Below are positions 46,301-56,315 of a DNA stretch of 64,000 nucleotides, piece by piece. The DNA lies in contig NZ_LIUQ01000009.1 in the NCBI RefSeq assembly GCF_001276715.1, forward strand, positions 32,728 to 96,727. Direction: 5' to 3'. Positions within the stretch are counted from its first letter, which is position 1. Each line of letters begins with the position of its first letter. Position numbers and translations under genes: made by a program. Source of the DNA: Planktothricoides sp. SR001 (GTDB lineage: Bacteria > Cyanobacteriota > Cyanobacteriia > Cyanobacteriales > Laspinemataceae). The notes below the pieces were generated by a model. That model saw nothing but the letters and a program-made list of their open reading frames with translations, was not told the origin of the DNA and did no database searches.

Positions 46301-46458
46301 AATTTTTATTAAACTGACTATACTTAAAAGCTACATCACTATAGAGTAATAAAAAGATTAAGACACCGGGTTTCGCGTAAGTATTATTACTGAGAAACCT
46401 TTTTCCCTCAGAAACTTTCTGATTCAGGCACCCGATTACAAACCATTAACAATTCAGC

Positions 46459-47178
46459 ATGAGCAGTCAACTAGCCGCAAAGCTTCGGGAAGGAACAAAA
46501 AAGCCTCATAGCACAGCCGAAAACACGGGTTTTGTGCTGTGTTTAATCAAAGGGGTTATCGAACCCATCTCCTTGAGAAAATTTCTTAGCTACTTATATT
46601 TTGTCTACAGTGCATTAGAACAAAATCTAGAAAAATATCGGCAACATCCGGTGGTTGGGCCGATGTATTTTCCCGAACTGAATCGCACCGCAAATTTACA
46701 AGAAGATTTAGCCTATTTTTATGGCGAAAATTGGCGCGATCAAATCACTACCTCAGAACATTGCGATGTTTTTGTAGCGCGGATTCATGCCGTATCAGTC
46801 ACTCATCCAGAATTATTAGTGGCTCATGCTTACACTCGCTATTTAGGCGATTTATCCGGCGGTCAAGCATTTCGGAAAATTTTTCGCAATGCTTTAAAAT
46901 TACCGGCAGACAAAGGCACAAGATTTTATGAATTTGATGCCATTTCTGATATCCCAGCCTTTAAAGATCGCTATCGCGATGCTTTAAATTATTTGGTAGT
47001 CAGCGATGAAATTGCCGATAAAATTGTCGCTGAAGCAAATGAATCATTTTATCTCAGTCGCAGTCTATTTAAAGGACTAGAAGTTGATTTAATTAAAGTC
47101 ATTGGCCAAGCAGAATACGATCGCATTGCCAGCCAAACCCACCCCGGAAGTACGGAAACCGTAGGGGCTAGATCGTAG
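46459..47178 (+). CDS. ho: Biliverdin-producing heme oxygenase
   Basis: 239 residues. Proximal His in R-E-G-T-K-K-P-H-S-T-A-E-N and the distal helix L-G-D-L-S-G-G-Q. It opens heme to biliverdin for bilin synthesis. Cyanobacteria have a constitutive HO1 and a low-oxygen HO2; its place directly ahead of hemN and bchE suggests the HO2 type. Confidence 0.93.
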   Translation: MSSQLAAKLREGTKKPHSTAENTGFVLCLIKGVIEPISLRKFLSYLYFVYSALEQNLEKYRQHPVVGPMYFPELNRTANLQEDLAYFYGENWRDQITTSEHCDVFVARIHAVSVTHPELLVAHAYTRYLGDLSGGQAFRKIFRNALKLPADKGTRFYEFDAISDIPAFKDRYRDALNYLVVSDEIADKIVAEANESFYLSRSLFKGLEVDLIKVIGQAEYDRIASQTHPGSTETVGARS

Positions 47179-47334
47179 CCTAAATCTGCCAAAACGGGCG
47201 ATCGACCGGGTTGCTAAATAAATCTTGTTTTGATCTCTTGTTCTAATTTCAGACATAAAAATAACCCGGGTTTTTAACCAATTTTTGTCCCACTCTTACT
47301 TGATTCCACTCTTAAAATTTCAGAAATAACGACT

Positions 47335-48720
47335 ATGAAATTATTAACCCAAGACGTAAAATTTGACCACGATTTGATTGTCAAGTACGATCGCACCAGC
47401 GCCCGTTATACCAGCTATCCCACTGCCCATGCCTTAAGCAGTGAATTTACCGAGACAGCTTTACACGACTGTATCGCCCGGAGTAATGAAAAAAAATCGC
47501 CCCTATCCCTTTATTTTCATATTCCTTTTTGTCAAAGTGCTTGCTATTTCTGTGGTTGTAATGTGATTGTCACCCAAACCCAGAAAGCTATTGAACCTTA
47601 TTTGAATTATTTATATCAAAATATTGCCAACGTTTCTGGGTTAATTGACAAAGACCGGAAAGTTTCTCAACTTCACTGGGGTGGGGGAACTCCGAATTAT
47701 TTAAGTCTGCATCAAGTGGAAGCCCTCTGGACTAAAATTAATCAACATTTTACTTTTGCAGACAATGCCGAAATTTCTATAGAAGTCAATCCCCGCTATG
47801 TCGATCGCAACTATATTTTTCTCTTACGGGAATTAGGCTTTAATCGGATTAGCTTTGGGATTCAAGATTTTAATCCCCAAGTTCAAGCGGCAGTGAACCG
47901 AGTTCAGCCAGAAGAATTGCTGTTTAACGTGATGAGTTGGATTCGGGAAGCGGGGTTTGAAAGTGCAAATGTGGACTTAATTTATGGGTTGCCTTTCCAA
48001 AGTCTGAGTACCTTTACCGAGACGATTGAAAAAACCATTAAACTCGATCCAGAACGGGTGGCGGTGTTTAATTTTGCCTATCTGCCCAGCATGAAACCTG
48101 TACAAAAAAATATTGCGGAAAAAGACTTGCCGCAAGCAGAGGAAAAACTGGCAATTTTACAAATGGCGATCGAAAAGTTAACCAGCAATGGTTATGTATT
48201 TATTGGCATGGATCACTTTGCCAAACCGAATAATGAGTTAGCGATCGCCCAACGGGAAGGGGAACTGCACCGCAACTTCCAAGGCTATACCACCTTACCT
48301 GGGGCCGACTTATTTGGCTTTGGCATTACTTCCATTAGTATGCTCGATGATGTTTACTTCCAAAATCATAAACGCCTGAAAGATTATTACCAAGCCATTG
48401 ATGCAAAACAACTGCCGGTAGAAAAAGCAGTATTTCTGGATTTTGATGATATGCTGCGTCGGGAAGTAATCATGGAACTGATGTGTCAGTTCAACTTATC
48501 CAAACGTCAGATAGAAGCCAAATATGATCTGAATTTTGAGCAATATTTTGCTTGGGAACAAGAGCATTTACACGCCCTAGAAAAAGATGGACTGGTACAG
48601 GTGGACGCGGAAAAAATCCAAGTTACCCCAGTGGGTCGGTTACTCATCCGCAATATTGCCACAATTTTTGATGCTCATAGCCGCCAAAATCAGGTAAGAA
48701 TACTTTCCCGATCTATTTAA
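47335..48720 (+). CDS. hemN: Oxygen-independent coproporphyrinogen III oxidase
   Basis: 461 residues. N-terminal Y-D-R-T-S-A-R-Y-T-S-Y-P-T-A, radical-SAM C-x3-C-x2-C (C-Q-S-A-C-Y-F-C-G-C), G-G-G-T-P. The fourth Cys and substrate motif are as in true HemN rather than HemW. It makes protoporphyrinogen without O2. 156 bases after the heme oxygenase on the same strand. Confidence 0.95.
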   Translation: MKLLTQDVKFDHDLIVKYDRTSARYTSYPTAHALSSEFTETALHDCIARSNEKKSPLSLYFHIPFCQSACYFCGCNVIVTQTQKAIEPYLNYLYQNIANVSGLIDKDRKVSQLHWGGGTPNYLSLHQVEALWTKINQHFTFADNAEISIEVNPRYVDRNYIFLLRELGFNRISFGIQDFNPQVQAAVNRVQPEELLFNVMSWIREAGFESANVDLIYGLPFQSLSTFTETIEKTIKLDPERVAVFNFAYLPSMKPVQKNIAEKDLPQAEEKLAILQMAIEKLTSNGYVFIGMDHFAKPNNELAIAQREGELHRNFQGYTTLPGADLFGFGITSISMLDDVYFQNHKRLKDYYQAIDAKQLPVEKAVFLDFDDMLRREVIMELMCQFNLSKRQIEAKYDLNFEQYFAWEQEHLHALEKDGLVQVDAEKIQVTPVGRLLIRNIATIFDAHSRQNQVRILSRSI

Positions 48721-48726
48721 TAAAGT

Positions 48727-48897
48727 AACCACAAAGCAACCACAAAGACACAAAAGACCATTAGCATAATTACGGAAAAAAACCACCAAAAACCCTGAAA
48801 AATGGGGCTTAGGGAGGGATGTAAAAAGCATAAATATTTTCTTCTGCGTTTGTGTCCTTTGTGTCCTTTGTGTCTTTGTGGTAAATCTGTTTATAAT
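48727..48897. repeat. ACCACAAAGACACAAAG inverted repeat
   Basis: ACCACAAAG..ACAAAGACACAAAAG (48727-48755) is matched by CTTTGTGTCTTTGTGGT-type sequence at 48855-48895. It is a hairpin-forming repeat in the hemN-bchE spacer; it could be copied in transcripts without stopping them. Confidence 0.75.
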
Positions 48898-48923
48898 CTG
48901 CTTATTTTTATCAGGAGAAAAAT

Positions 48924-50522
48924 ATGATGAAAATAATGATGGTTCAACCGAATTATCACTCTGGTGGGGCGGAAATTGCCGGAAATTGGCCGCCAAGTTG
49001 GGTGCCTTATGTGGGGGGCGCGTTGAAAACCGCAGGGTTTAAGAATATTCGCTTCGTAGACGCGATGACAAATAATATCTCTGACGATATTTTAAGGGAA
49101 ATTATTGAGAGAAATCAGCCGGATGTGGTGCTGGCAACGGCAATTACCCCGATGATTTATCAATCGCAGAAAACTCTGAAGATGGTGAAAGAAGTTTGCC
49201 CCCAAGCGAAGACGATTATGGGGGGAATTCACCCCACTTATATGTATGCAGAAGTTTTGACGGAATCCCCTTGGGTGGATTATATTATTCGGGGTGAAGG
49301 GGAAGAGATTACGGTGAATTTGATGCGGGCGATCGCTGCGGGAACGGATATGAGCGATCGCCACCAAATTAAAGGGATTGCATTTTTAGAAAATGGCCAA
49401 ATTTTCGCCACACCAGCCCACGATCCAATTGCCAATCTGGATACATTAACCCCGGATTGGAGTTTATTAGAATGGGATAAATATATTTATATTCCCTTAA
49501 ATGTGCGGGTAGCGGTGCCCAACTACGCTAGGGGTTGTCCGTTTACCTGCCGGTTCTGTTCTCAGTGGAAATTTTGGCGCAATTATCGCATCCGCACGCC
49601 AAAATTATTCGTGGATGAAATTGAAACCCTGGTGAAAGAACACAATGTAGGTTTCTTTATTTTAGCTGATGAAGAACCGACGATTAATCGGAAACAATTT
49701 ATCGCCTTATGTGAGGAATTAATCGATCGCAACTTGGGGGTTCACTGGGGAATTAATACTCGCGTCACCGATATTTTACGGGATGCAGAGTTACTGCCTC
49801 TCTATCGGAAAGCGGGATTAGTTCATGTGTCCCTGGGCACGGAAGCAGCCGCCCAATTAAACCTGAATGTGTTTCGCAAACAAACCACCATTGAAGATAA
49901 TCACCGGGCGGTGCAATTGCTGAAAGAAAATGGCATTGTGGCCGAAGCCCAATTTATTATGGGTTTAGAAAATGAAACCCCGGAAACCATTGAAGAAACC
50001 TATAATATGGCGCTGAAATGGAATCCAGATATGGTGAACTGGAATATATTTACTCCTTGGCCATTTTCTGAATTATTCCAAGAAATCGGCGATCGCGTCG
50101 AAGTGCGGGACTACTCTCAATATAACTTTGTCACCCCAATTATTAAACCCAACAACATGGAACGAGAAGAGGTACTCAAAGGGGTACTACATAACTATGC
50201 TCGTTTCTATATGCGGAAAACATTTGAGTATTGGTTAATCAAAGATAGCTTTAAGCGGAAATATATGTTGGGCTGCTTAAAAGCCTTTGCCAAAGCAACT
50301 TTAAATAAGCGCTTTTATAACCTTAACCGCGTCAAACAAAAAGGGCTACATACGGAAATTGATTTAGGGTTCGATCAATCCAAAATTTACACCAGAGAAG
50401 AAATCGCCAAACGGAAACAAGAACATCCCGAACTGGCCGCAGATATCAATTTTGCGGGCACCGCTTGCACCCAATTTGAGGACAATTCATCAAATTCTGA
50501 CTCCTCCGCTTGTTGTTTATAA
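48924..50522 (+). CDS. bchE: Anaerobic Mg-protoporphyrin IX monomethyl ester cyclase
   Basis: 532 residues. N-terminal cobalamin-binding-like domain (P-N-Y-H-S-G-G-A-E-I-A-G, F-V-D-A-M-T-N), radical SAM cysteines C-P-F-T-C-R-F-C-S-Q, and long C-terminal helical part. The sequence matches BchE of purple bacteria closely at the N-terminus. It forms the fifth ring of chlorophyll without O2, replacing AcsF/ChlA. AGGAGA lies five bases before ATG 48924; an immediate second ATG is possible. BchE is uncommon in cyanobacteria and many homologues are untested, so activity is inferred. Confidence 0.88.
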   Translation: MMKIMMVQPNYHSGGAEIAGNWPPSWVPYVGGALKTAGFKNIRFVDAMTNNISDDILREIIERNQPDVVLATAITPMIYQSQKTLKMVKEVCPQAKTIMGGIHPTYMYAEVLTESPWVDYIIRGEGEEITVNLMRAIAAGTDMSDRHQIKGIAFLENGQIFATPAHDPIANLDTLTPDWSLLEWDKYIYIPLNVRVAVPNYARGCPFTCRFCSQWKFWRNYRIRTPKLFVDEIETLVKEHNVGFFILADEEPTINRKQFIALCEELIDRNLGVHWGINTRVTDILRDAELLPLYRKAGLVHVSLGTEAAAQLNLNVFRKQTTIEDNHRAVQLLKENGIVAEAQFIMGLENETPETIEETYNMALKWNPDMVNWNIFTPWPFSELFQEIGDRVEVRDYSQYNFVTPIIKPNNMEREEVLKGVLHNYARFYMRKTFEYWLIKDSFKRKYMLGCLKAFAKATLNKRFYNLNRVKQKGLHTEIDLGFDQSKIYTREEIAKRKQEHPELAADINFAGTACTQFEDNSSNSDSSACCL

Positions 50523-50852
50523 GTTATACCGTTTTCAAAATTGTAGCCATAATTTTTGAAATTAGTATTAAATATAGGGTTGGCAATGCCCCCCTAATAA
50601 TTTTATCCTTTGGTAAATATATCTGTAGGGGCGAAGCATTCGCGGAGACTTACCCGCGAATGCTTCGCCCTTAAACTGAAAAGCGGCGATAATTTCTCGG
50701 TTGGTAGTGGAGATTAGACATATTAGACAAGAATGCTTCGCTTTTAAAGACCTATTTGTACAATCGGGAGCTTCCCAGTTTTATTTCTATAAGTTGTCAA
50801 ATAAAACCGATTTTATTGGGTTTTTTTCTGGGGAATTCCTGGGTATACAAAT
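50523..50852. repeat. Spacer with GGGGCGAAGCATTCGCGG hairpin
   Basis: A 17-bp inverted repeat (50629-50645 with 50654-50670) of the window-wide palindrome family, followed by a stray partial copy (AATGCTTCGC, about 50731). No gene is seen. Confidence 0.8.
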
Positions 50853-51242
50853 TCATTTCCAGATTCGTTGAATTGAATAAGAATTAAATTTAGTATCGCC
50901 ACTCAACAGCAGCAGCGATCGGTTCATAGCTTGAGTGACTAAAATGCGATCGAATGGATCTCGATGACCGGGGATAACCGGCAAACTTGCGTAAGTTTGA
51001 GTATCTTCAACGGTTATGGGCAAAATTTCCGCATCGATCGTCACCACCTCCTGAAATAGCTCTTGAACTGGTCGATTAATTTCTAGTTTTCCCACGTTTA
51101 ATTTAATGGAAATTTCCCATAAACTAACGATACTGAAATACAAACCAGTCTTGGAATCGATGATTTGTCTGGCTTCATTAATGAGTCTGGGATCTCCTAG
51201 TAAATACCAGAGGAATACATGAGTATCTAAGAGAAATTTCAT
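50853..51242 (-). CDS. PIN-domain toxin (VapC-like)
   Basis: 129 residues. PIN acidic residues in L-L-D-T-H-V-F-L-W, W-E-I-S-I-K and D-P-F-D-R-I-L-V. These proteins cut RNA. Its ATG is one base after the antitoxin stop, so the two are translated together. Confidence 0.92.
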   Translation of the reverse strand: MKFLLDTHVFLWYLLGDPRLINEARQIIDSKTGLYFSIVSLWEISIKLNVGKLEINRPVQELFQEVVTIDAEILPITVEDTQTYASLPVIPGHRDPFDRILVTQAMNRSLLLLSGDTKFNSYSIQRIWK

Positions 51243-51243
51243 G

Positions 51244-51489
51244 CTACATATAGTCCTTTAAATCTTCCAGGGGTTCGTCAAAATCATCGGACATAATGAT
51301 TTGTCCAGCCCAACTCCCATAACCATGAGATTTTTCCAGGTCTTGTTGGTTCTCCTCTTTGCCGTTTGGTCGAGATGCTCCCGTCGAATTGACATATTTT
51401 TCTAACAAAAACTCGATATAGTGACCGACTTCGGTTTTGAGTGACTCTGGCAATGCCTCGTATTTTTCTAAAATTTTTGCTTGTGTCAT
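51244..51489 (-). CDS. DUF2281-type antitoxin
   Basis: 81 residues from ATG 51489, with AGGAG nine bases before it; a longer frame to 51525 is less likely. Motifs L-E-K-Y-E-A-L-P-E-S-L-K-T-E-V and A-G-Q-I-I-M-S-D-D-F-D-E-P-L-E-D match DUF2281 antitoxins paired with PIN toxins. The tail probably binds the toxin. Confidence 0.88.
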   Translation of the reverse strand: MTQAKILEKYEALPESLKTEVGHYIEFLLEKYVNSTGASRPNGKEENQQDLEKSHGYGSWAGQIIMSDDFDEPLEDLKDYM

Positions 51490-51525
51490 TGGTGTTTCTC
51501 CTAGCTGTTTTTCCAGTTTATTCAT

Positions 51526-52085
51526 TAGTATTAGGGACGATTTGGGGGCAATTACTACCCGATTAGACTAATTTTTACAGCGGTTTTCAGATTACTAAAC
51601 CACGATTGGGCGAAGCATTCCGGCAGTCAGGTTAATACTCTAAGCAATAATTTATCTGCCGGAATGCTTCGCCCCTACAGATATTTCTGGTTTACTCGCG
51701 GAGAAAATTGCTGTAAACCAATTAATTATATCACTCAGATATATTTGGTTGTTGGTGGTTGGGTGTTGGTGGTTGGTGGTTGGTGGTTGGTGGTTGGTGG
51801 TTGGTGGTTGGTGGTTGCTGGTTGCTGGTTAATGGTTGCTGGTTAGTTACTGATTACTTGTTGCTTGTCAATGACAAAGAACTAAAGACCATCAACCAAC
51901 AACCAAGAACCAAGAACAAAACCCATACACAGTAAAGCTTTCAGGAAATAAAAAAATTTTTTCAAAAAACATTTAACAACTAAACACTTATATAGTTATT
52001 TAAATATATAAACAGGCAAAACCTCAAATCAAATTTGATGATGAGGATGAGGATGTCGGGAAAAATACTAGCCATCATCAAAACT
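51526..52085. repeat. psbA upstream region with hairpin and GGTGGTT array
   Basis: A 19-bp inverted repeat (51608-51626 with 51656-51674) of the GGGGCGAAGCATTCC family, then a long array of the heptamer GGTGGTT (about 51748-51845), then AT-rich DNA (51940-52035) that probably carries the psbA promoter. No promoter is defined. Confidence 0.8.
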
Positions 52086-53168
52086 ATGACCACTACTTTT
52101 CAAGAACGCCAAAGTAACAGTCTTTGGGAACGCTTTTGTAGCTGGATTACCAGCACCGACAACCGTCTATATATTGGCTGGTTTGGTGTGTTGTTAATTC
52201 CCACAGCTTTAACCGCAGCAATTGTATTTATTCTGGCAATGGTTGCGGCTCCTCCGGTAGATTTGGATGGCATTCGTGAGCCTGTTTCCGGTTCTTTGCT
52301 GTATGGAAATAACATTATTACGGCAACTGTTGTTCCCTCTTCTGCGGCGATCGGGTTGCATTTATATCCAATCTGGCAAGCAGCTTCTTTGGATGAATGG
52401 CTTTACAATGGTGGCCCTTATCAACTGATTGTGTTGCACTTCTTAATCGCTATCTATGCTTACATGGGTCGCGAATGGGAATTAAGCTACCGTTTAGGAA
52501 TGCGTCCTTGGATTGCTGTTGCTTTTTCCGGTCCAGTGGCGGCAGCGACTGCGGTACTGTTGGTTTATCCGATTGGACAAGGCAGCTTTTCTGATGGTTT
52601 GATGTTAGGAATTTGTGGAACCTTCAACTTTATGATTGTGTTCCAAGCTGAACATAATATTCTGATGCATCCTTTCCATATGCTTGGTGTTATCGGGGTA
52701 TTTGGCGGCGCTTTATTCTCCGCAATGCACGGTTCTTTGGTGACTTCTAGCTTGATTCGTGAAACCAGTGAGGAAGAATCTCAAAATGCTGGTTACAAGT
52801 TTGGCCAAGAAAAAGAAACTTACAATATTGTTGCCGCTCACGGTTACTTTGGTCGCTTGATTTTCCAATATGCCAGCTTTAATAACGGTCGTTCTTTGCA
52901 CTTTTTACTCGCCGCTTGGCCTGTGATTGGTATCTGGTTCACTTCTCTCGGTGTTAGCACAATGGCCTTCAATTTGAATGGGTTTAATTTCAACCAATCT
53001 GTCTTAGATTCTGAAGGACGAGTGATTAATACTTGGGCTGATGTGATCAACCGGGCGAATTTGGGAATTGAAGTGATTCACGAGCGCAATGCTCACAACT
53101 TCCCCTTAGATTTAGCTGCTGGTGAATCTCAACCAGTTGCGATCGCGGCTCCCGCTATCCAAGGTTAA
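52086..53168 (+). CDS. psbA: Photosystem II D1 protein, D1'-like isoform
   Basis: 360 residues from ATG 52086, exactly the D1 length; in-frame upstream ATGs are rejected. All key residues are present: Tyr161, His198, His215, Ser264, His272, and Mn/Ca ligands Asp170, Glu189, His332, Glu333, His337, Asp342 and Ala344. Residue 130 is Glu. Ala80 and Leu158 match the D1' isoform made in low oxygen, but Thr286 stays Thr. Cys125 and Cys144 of common D1 are Ala. The mature end should be Ala344. It lies after an anaerobic tetrapyrrole cluster. Confidence 0.97.
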   Translation: MTTTFQERQSNSLWERFCSWITSTDNRLYIGWFGVLLIPTALTAAIVFILAMVAAPPVDLDGIREPVSGSLLYGNNIITATVVPSSAAIGLHLYPIWQAASLDEWLYNGGPYQLIVLHFLIAIYAYMGREWELSYRLGMRPWIAVAFSGPVAAATAVLLVYPIGQGSFSDGLMLGICGTFNFMIVFQAEHNILMHPFHMLGVIGVFGGALFSAMHGSLVTSSLIRETSEEESQNAGYKFGQEKETYNIVAAHGYFGRLIFQYASFNNGRSLHFLLAAWPVIGIWFTSLGVSTMAFNLNGFNFNQSVLDSEGRVINTWADVINRANLGIEVIHERNAHNFPLDLAAGESQPVAIAAPAIQG

Positions 53169-53226
53169 TCTGACGATTTTGCATCAATGAGCGTCAATCT
53201 CTTCTGCTTATCCTCAACATAAAAAT

Positions 53227-53266
53227 ACCGTCCCTTAGTTACTCCCAGCTAAGGGCGGTTTTTTTA
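53227..53266 (+). terminator. psbA terminator
   Basis: ACCGTCCCTTAG pairs with CTAAGGGCGGT with one mismatch, followed by a run of seven T. It is 58 bases after the psbA stop. Confidence 0.8.
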
Positions 53267-53369
53267 TTAGTTCATTTTTGGAGATAGATCGCGCATTTTG
53301 GGAAAAATAGGATATAAAAGGGATGAGGCATTCCCTATTGATGCCCTATTGATACCCAATTTCCCACCC

Positions 53370-55766
53370 ATGAGTGATTACGCTTACCAAGTCGGCGGTA
53401 GCTTGCCGGTAGATGCTCCCAGCTATGTGCAACGGCAGGCAGATGAAGACCTTTATCAAGGGTTAAAAGCGAGAGAGTTTTGCTATGTGCTGAATTCCCG
53501 ACAAATGGGTAAATCTTCGTTGCGGGTGCGGACGATGCAACGGTTACAAGCAGAGGGAATTCTTTGTGCTTCCATTGATTTAACAGCGATCGGCACTTCA
53601 GAAATTACCCCAGAAGAATGGTATGCGGGGGTAATTGACAGTATTGTGGGCAGCTTAGATTTATATAATGTGTTTGATTTAGATGAATGGTGGGAAACCC
53701 AGGGACGGTTGTCAAATTTACGCCGCTTCAGTAAATTTATTGAGCAAATTCTGATCCATCAAATTCAGCAACCTCTGGTGATTTTTATTGATGAAATTGA
53801 TAGTGTTTTGAGTTTAAATTTTAAAGTTGATGATTTTTTTGCGGCGATTCGGGCTTGCTATAATAAACGGGCAGAACAGCCCGCATTAGGGCGACTGACT
53901 TTCTGTATTTTGGGGGTGACTACTCCTTATGATTTAATTCAGGATAGAAATCGCAGTACCCCATTTAATATTGGCAGAGCGATCGCCCTCACCGGATTTC
54001 AGTTCCATGAGGCAGCACCTTTAGTCCAAGGATTACGGCAAAAATTTGCCCATTTTGCCCATGCGGATCTTATTTTAAAAGAGGTGTTGTCTTGGACGGG
54101 AGGACAGCCTTTTTTAACGCAAAAAGTTTGTCGAATGTTGGGCAATGCCACCCCGCCCACCACGGAGAAAAATCTGGCGGATTGGGTGGAAAAAATTATC
54201 CGTCAGCAGGTGATTTATAATTGGGAATCCCAGGATGAACCGGAACATTTACGCACTATTCGCGATCGCCTACTTTGGCGGGGCGATCGACAAGGGAAAA
54301 TCCTGCGACTCTATCAGCAAATATTACGCCAAGGGTCAATTAGAGCACAGCAAAAGCCCGAATATTTAGATTTGCAACTCACCGGCTTAGTGGTGAAACA
54401 CAATAGTAGATTAAAAATATATAACCGCATCTATGGTGAAGTTTTTAATCAAACTTGGTTATCATATGTTTTAAAAGAAACTTTTACGAAAAATCATCCC
54501 CTAAATCCGTTCAATGATGTGACAATTGACTACAGCAAACTCCGGGATTTTTTGGCGGCTAAACAGTGGCAAGCAGCGGATCAAGAAACCGCAGCAATTA
54601 TGCTGAAAATCGCTGGTAAAGAATCCGCCAGTCGGTTGACAGGTCAGGATATCCAAAAATTTCCTTGTGAGGAACTTGGCAGAATTAACCAATTGTGGTT
54701 GGATTTTAGTGATGGGCGGTTTGGCTTTACGGTACAAAAACAGATTTGGGAACAAGTGGGGGGATTGGTCAATTCAGATGATTCTGAAACCTACAGTCGT
54801 TTTGCCGATCGCGTTGGTTGGCGCAAAAATGGTTCTTGGTTGGACTATTCCCAACTGAGGTTTAATAGCAATTCTCACAGCACTTCTCCCCTGGGACATC
54901 TTCCTCGCGTTATGGTAGTTTTTTGGCCGACTGTTGCCGGTGATGAGACTTTCAAAGAAAGGGATTTTTTAGAGGCGATCGCGCAAGCGGAAAACTGGAC
55001 AGAAGAAGAAATTGGCGATTTATTTGAAGGATGTGTTTATCTATTTTCTCGGCTGAAGGATTGTAATTTAGAATCTAGTTCAGAGTTAGCAGAAAATCCG
55101 CGCCTATCTTCATCACCTTCCCTTGCCGATGCCCCCAAAGTAAAATCAAAAAATATTGTCGTTAATTCACAAAAAACAATGAATCGTGTTCCATTAATTT
55201 CTGCCCAAGATCGGAATTTAAACTCAAATTTTTTATATGAATCGATGATTCATAATTGTTGGCTGAGAATCTATCTAGGAGATATTACTGATTTAGTCGT
55301 TGATGTGATCGTCAGTTCTGATGACATATATCTGACAATGGGCGGAGGAGTATCGGCCAAAATCAGACGAGTGGGCGGCGATGAAATTAAAAAAGAAGCT
55401 CAACTATTAACTCCTTTATCTTTAGGTGATATTGCCATTACCACCGCTGGAAATTTGGCGGCAAAAAAAATATTTCATGCAGCGGTGCTTGATTGGCAGC
55501 CCCTACAAAAGCCAACGGAAGATCCGATCAAAAAATCAGTGGTAAATTGCCTGGATTGTGCGAATTATTTAAAACTTAAAACCATTGCTTTTCCTTTGTT
55601 GGGAACTGGTAAAGCCCGGTTTACTTCTCTGCAAGTTTTTGATATTATGGTAAATGAGATTATCGCCAAAATTGGCACCGACAATCAAAGTATTGAGGAA
55701 GTAGCGATCGTCATTTTTGGTGATATATCTCTCGCGGAATATTTAATTTCAACGCTAAAAAAATAG
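53370..55766 (+). CDS. AAA_35 ATPase fused to GUN4 and macro domains
   Basis: 798 residues from ATG 53370; a longer start at 53298 is less likely. Residues ~1-330: AAA_35 with Walker [10 protein letters not shown] and Walker B V-I-F-I-D-E-I-D. Residues ~385-510: GUN4 ([33 protein letters not shown]). Residues ~626-798: macro domain ([14 protein letters not shown] and [11 protein letters not shown], then L-L-G-T-G-K). GUN4 binds Mg-porphyrins or, in such fusions, senses unknown ligands; macro domains bind or cleave ADP-ribose. No membrane helix is seen. It is upstream of the TIR genes. I know of no characterised protein with this order. Confidence 0.85.
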   Translation: MSDYAYQVGGSLPVDAPSYVQRQADEDLYQGLKAREFCYVLNSRQMGKSSLRVRTMQRLQAEGILCASIDLTAIGTSEITPEEWYAGVIDSIVGSLDLYNVFDLDEWWETQGRLSNLRRFSKFIEQILIHQIQQPLVIFIDEIDSVLSLNFKVDDFFAAIRACYNKRAEQPALGRLTFCILGVTTPYDLIQDRNRSTPFNIGRAIALTGFQFHEAAPLVQGLRQKFAHFAHADLILKEVLSWTGGQPFLTQKVCRMLGNATPPTTEKNLADWVEKIIRQQVIYNWESQDEPEHLRTIRDRLLWRGDRQGKILRLYQQILRQGSIRAQQKPEYLDLQLTGLVVKHNSRLKIYNRIYGEVFNQTWLSYVLKETFTKNHPLNPFNDVTIDYSKLRDFLAAKQWQAADQETAAIMLKIAGKESASRLTGQDIQKFPCEELGRINQLWLDFSDGRFGFTVQKQIWEQVGGLVNSDDSETYSRFADRVGWRKNGSWLDYSQLRFNSNSHSTSPLGHLPRVMVVFWPTVAGDETFKERDFLEAIAQAENWTEEEIGDLFEGCVYLFSRLKDCNLESSSELAENPRLSSSPSLADAPKVKSKNIVVNSQKTMNRVPLISAQDRNLNSNFLYESMIHNCWLRIYLGDITDLVVDVIVSSDDIYLTMGGGVSAKIRRVGGDEIKKEAQLLTPLSLGDIAITTAGNLAAKKIFHAAVLDWQPLQKPTEDPIKKSVVNCLDCANYLKLKTIAFPLLGTGKARFTSLQVFDIMVNEIIAKIGTDNQSIEEVAIVIFGDISLAEYLISTLKK

Positions 55767-55999
55767 TGATTGATTAATTAATTAGTTATATAAGCAGTTA
55801 TCTAGGAGGTGTCGATAGTCGATAAATAACCATAATTTACAGGCTGTTTACAGCATTTTAACCATAAAGATTAAGAGTAAACAATAAGCATCACCACTTA
55901 TTGCCGATTATTTTGCCAGAAATAAATTACTAAAACGCTTCGCCCTGACAGAATTGTTTTATTATAATCAAATAATGAGATGTTGCCATAAATCCAATT

Positions 56000-56305
56000 A
56001 TGAAGTTGAAAAATATAAATTTAATTGCCTTTGTCCTCATATTCCTCTTATCTTTCAGCATTGCCCAACCAGCGGCAGCAGCCTTTTGCCGGAATTACAA
56101 AGGAAATAGTATTTGTATTCTGAGTATTGAACGCAGTGCTAAATATTATTGGGAATATCGGGCAGCGGTCAAAGTGAATGGCGCAACTCGTCCGGTGGAA
56201 ATTTATAATTGCCGCGATCGCACTCGGACAAAAGCAGATGGCAAAATCGTCTCATTCGAGAAAAATGGGGCAGGCAATTTGATTTGTACCGTGCTGAATC
56301 AGTAA
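56000..56305 (+). CDS. Small secreted cysteine-containing protein
   Basis: 101 residues: signal peptide (L-I-A-F-V-L-I-F-L-L-S-F-S-I-A, cleavage near A-A-A-A) and about 75 mature residues with four Cys (in A-F-C-R, S-I-C-I, Y-N-C-R, L-I-C-T) that could form two disulphides. Unrecognised. The next gene begins 11 bases later, suggesting one transcript. Confidence 0.65.
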   Translation: MKLKNINLIAFVLIFLLSFSIAQPAAAAFCRNYKGNSICILSIERSAKYYWEYRAAVKVNGATRPVEIYNCRDRTRTKADGKIVSFEKNGAGNLICTVLNQ

Positions 56306-56315
56306 AAGTTTTATT

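Noticed and set aside
26380-51845. Repeat arrays as CRISPR
   Set aside because: Units are 7-14 bp and contiguous, without spacers; no cas genes.
51664-51846. Frame across the GGTGGTT array
   Set aside because: Low-complexity translation (V-V-G-G-W) of heptamer repeats.
52086-53168. psbA as a ChlF or rogue D1 gene
   Set aside because: All Mn/Ca ligands and Tyr161 are present, unlike ChlF and rogue D1.
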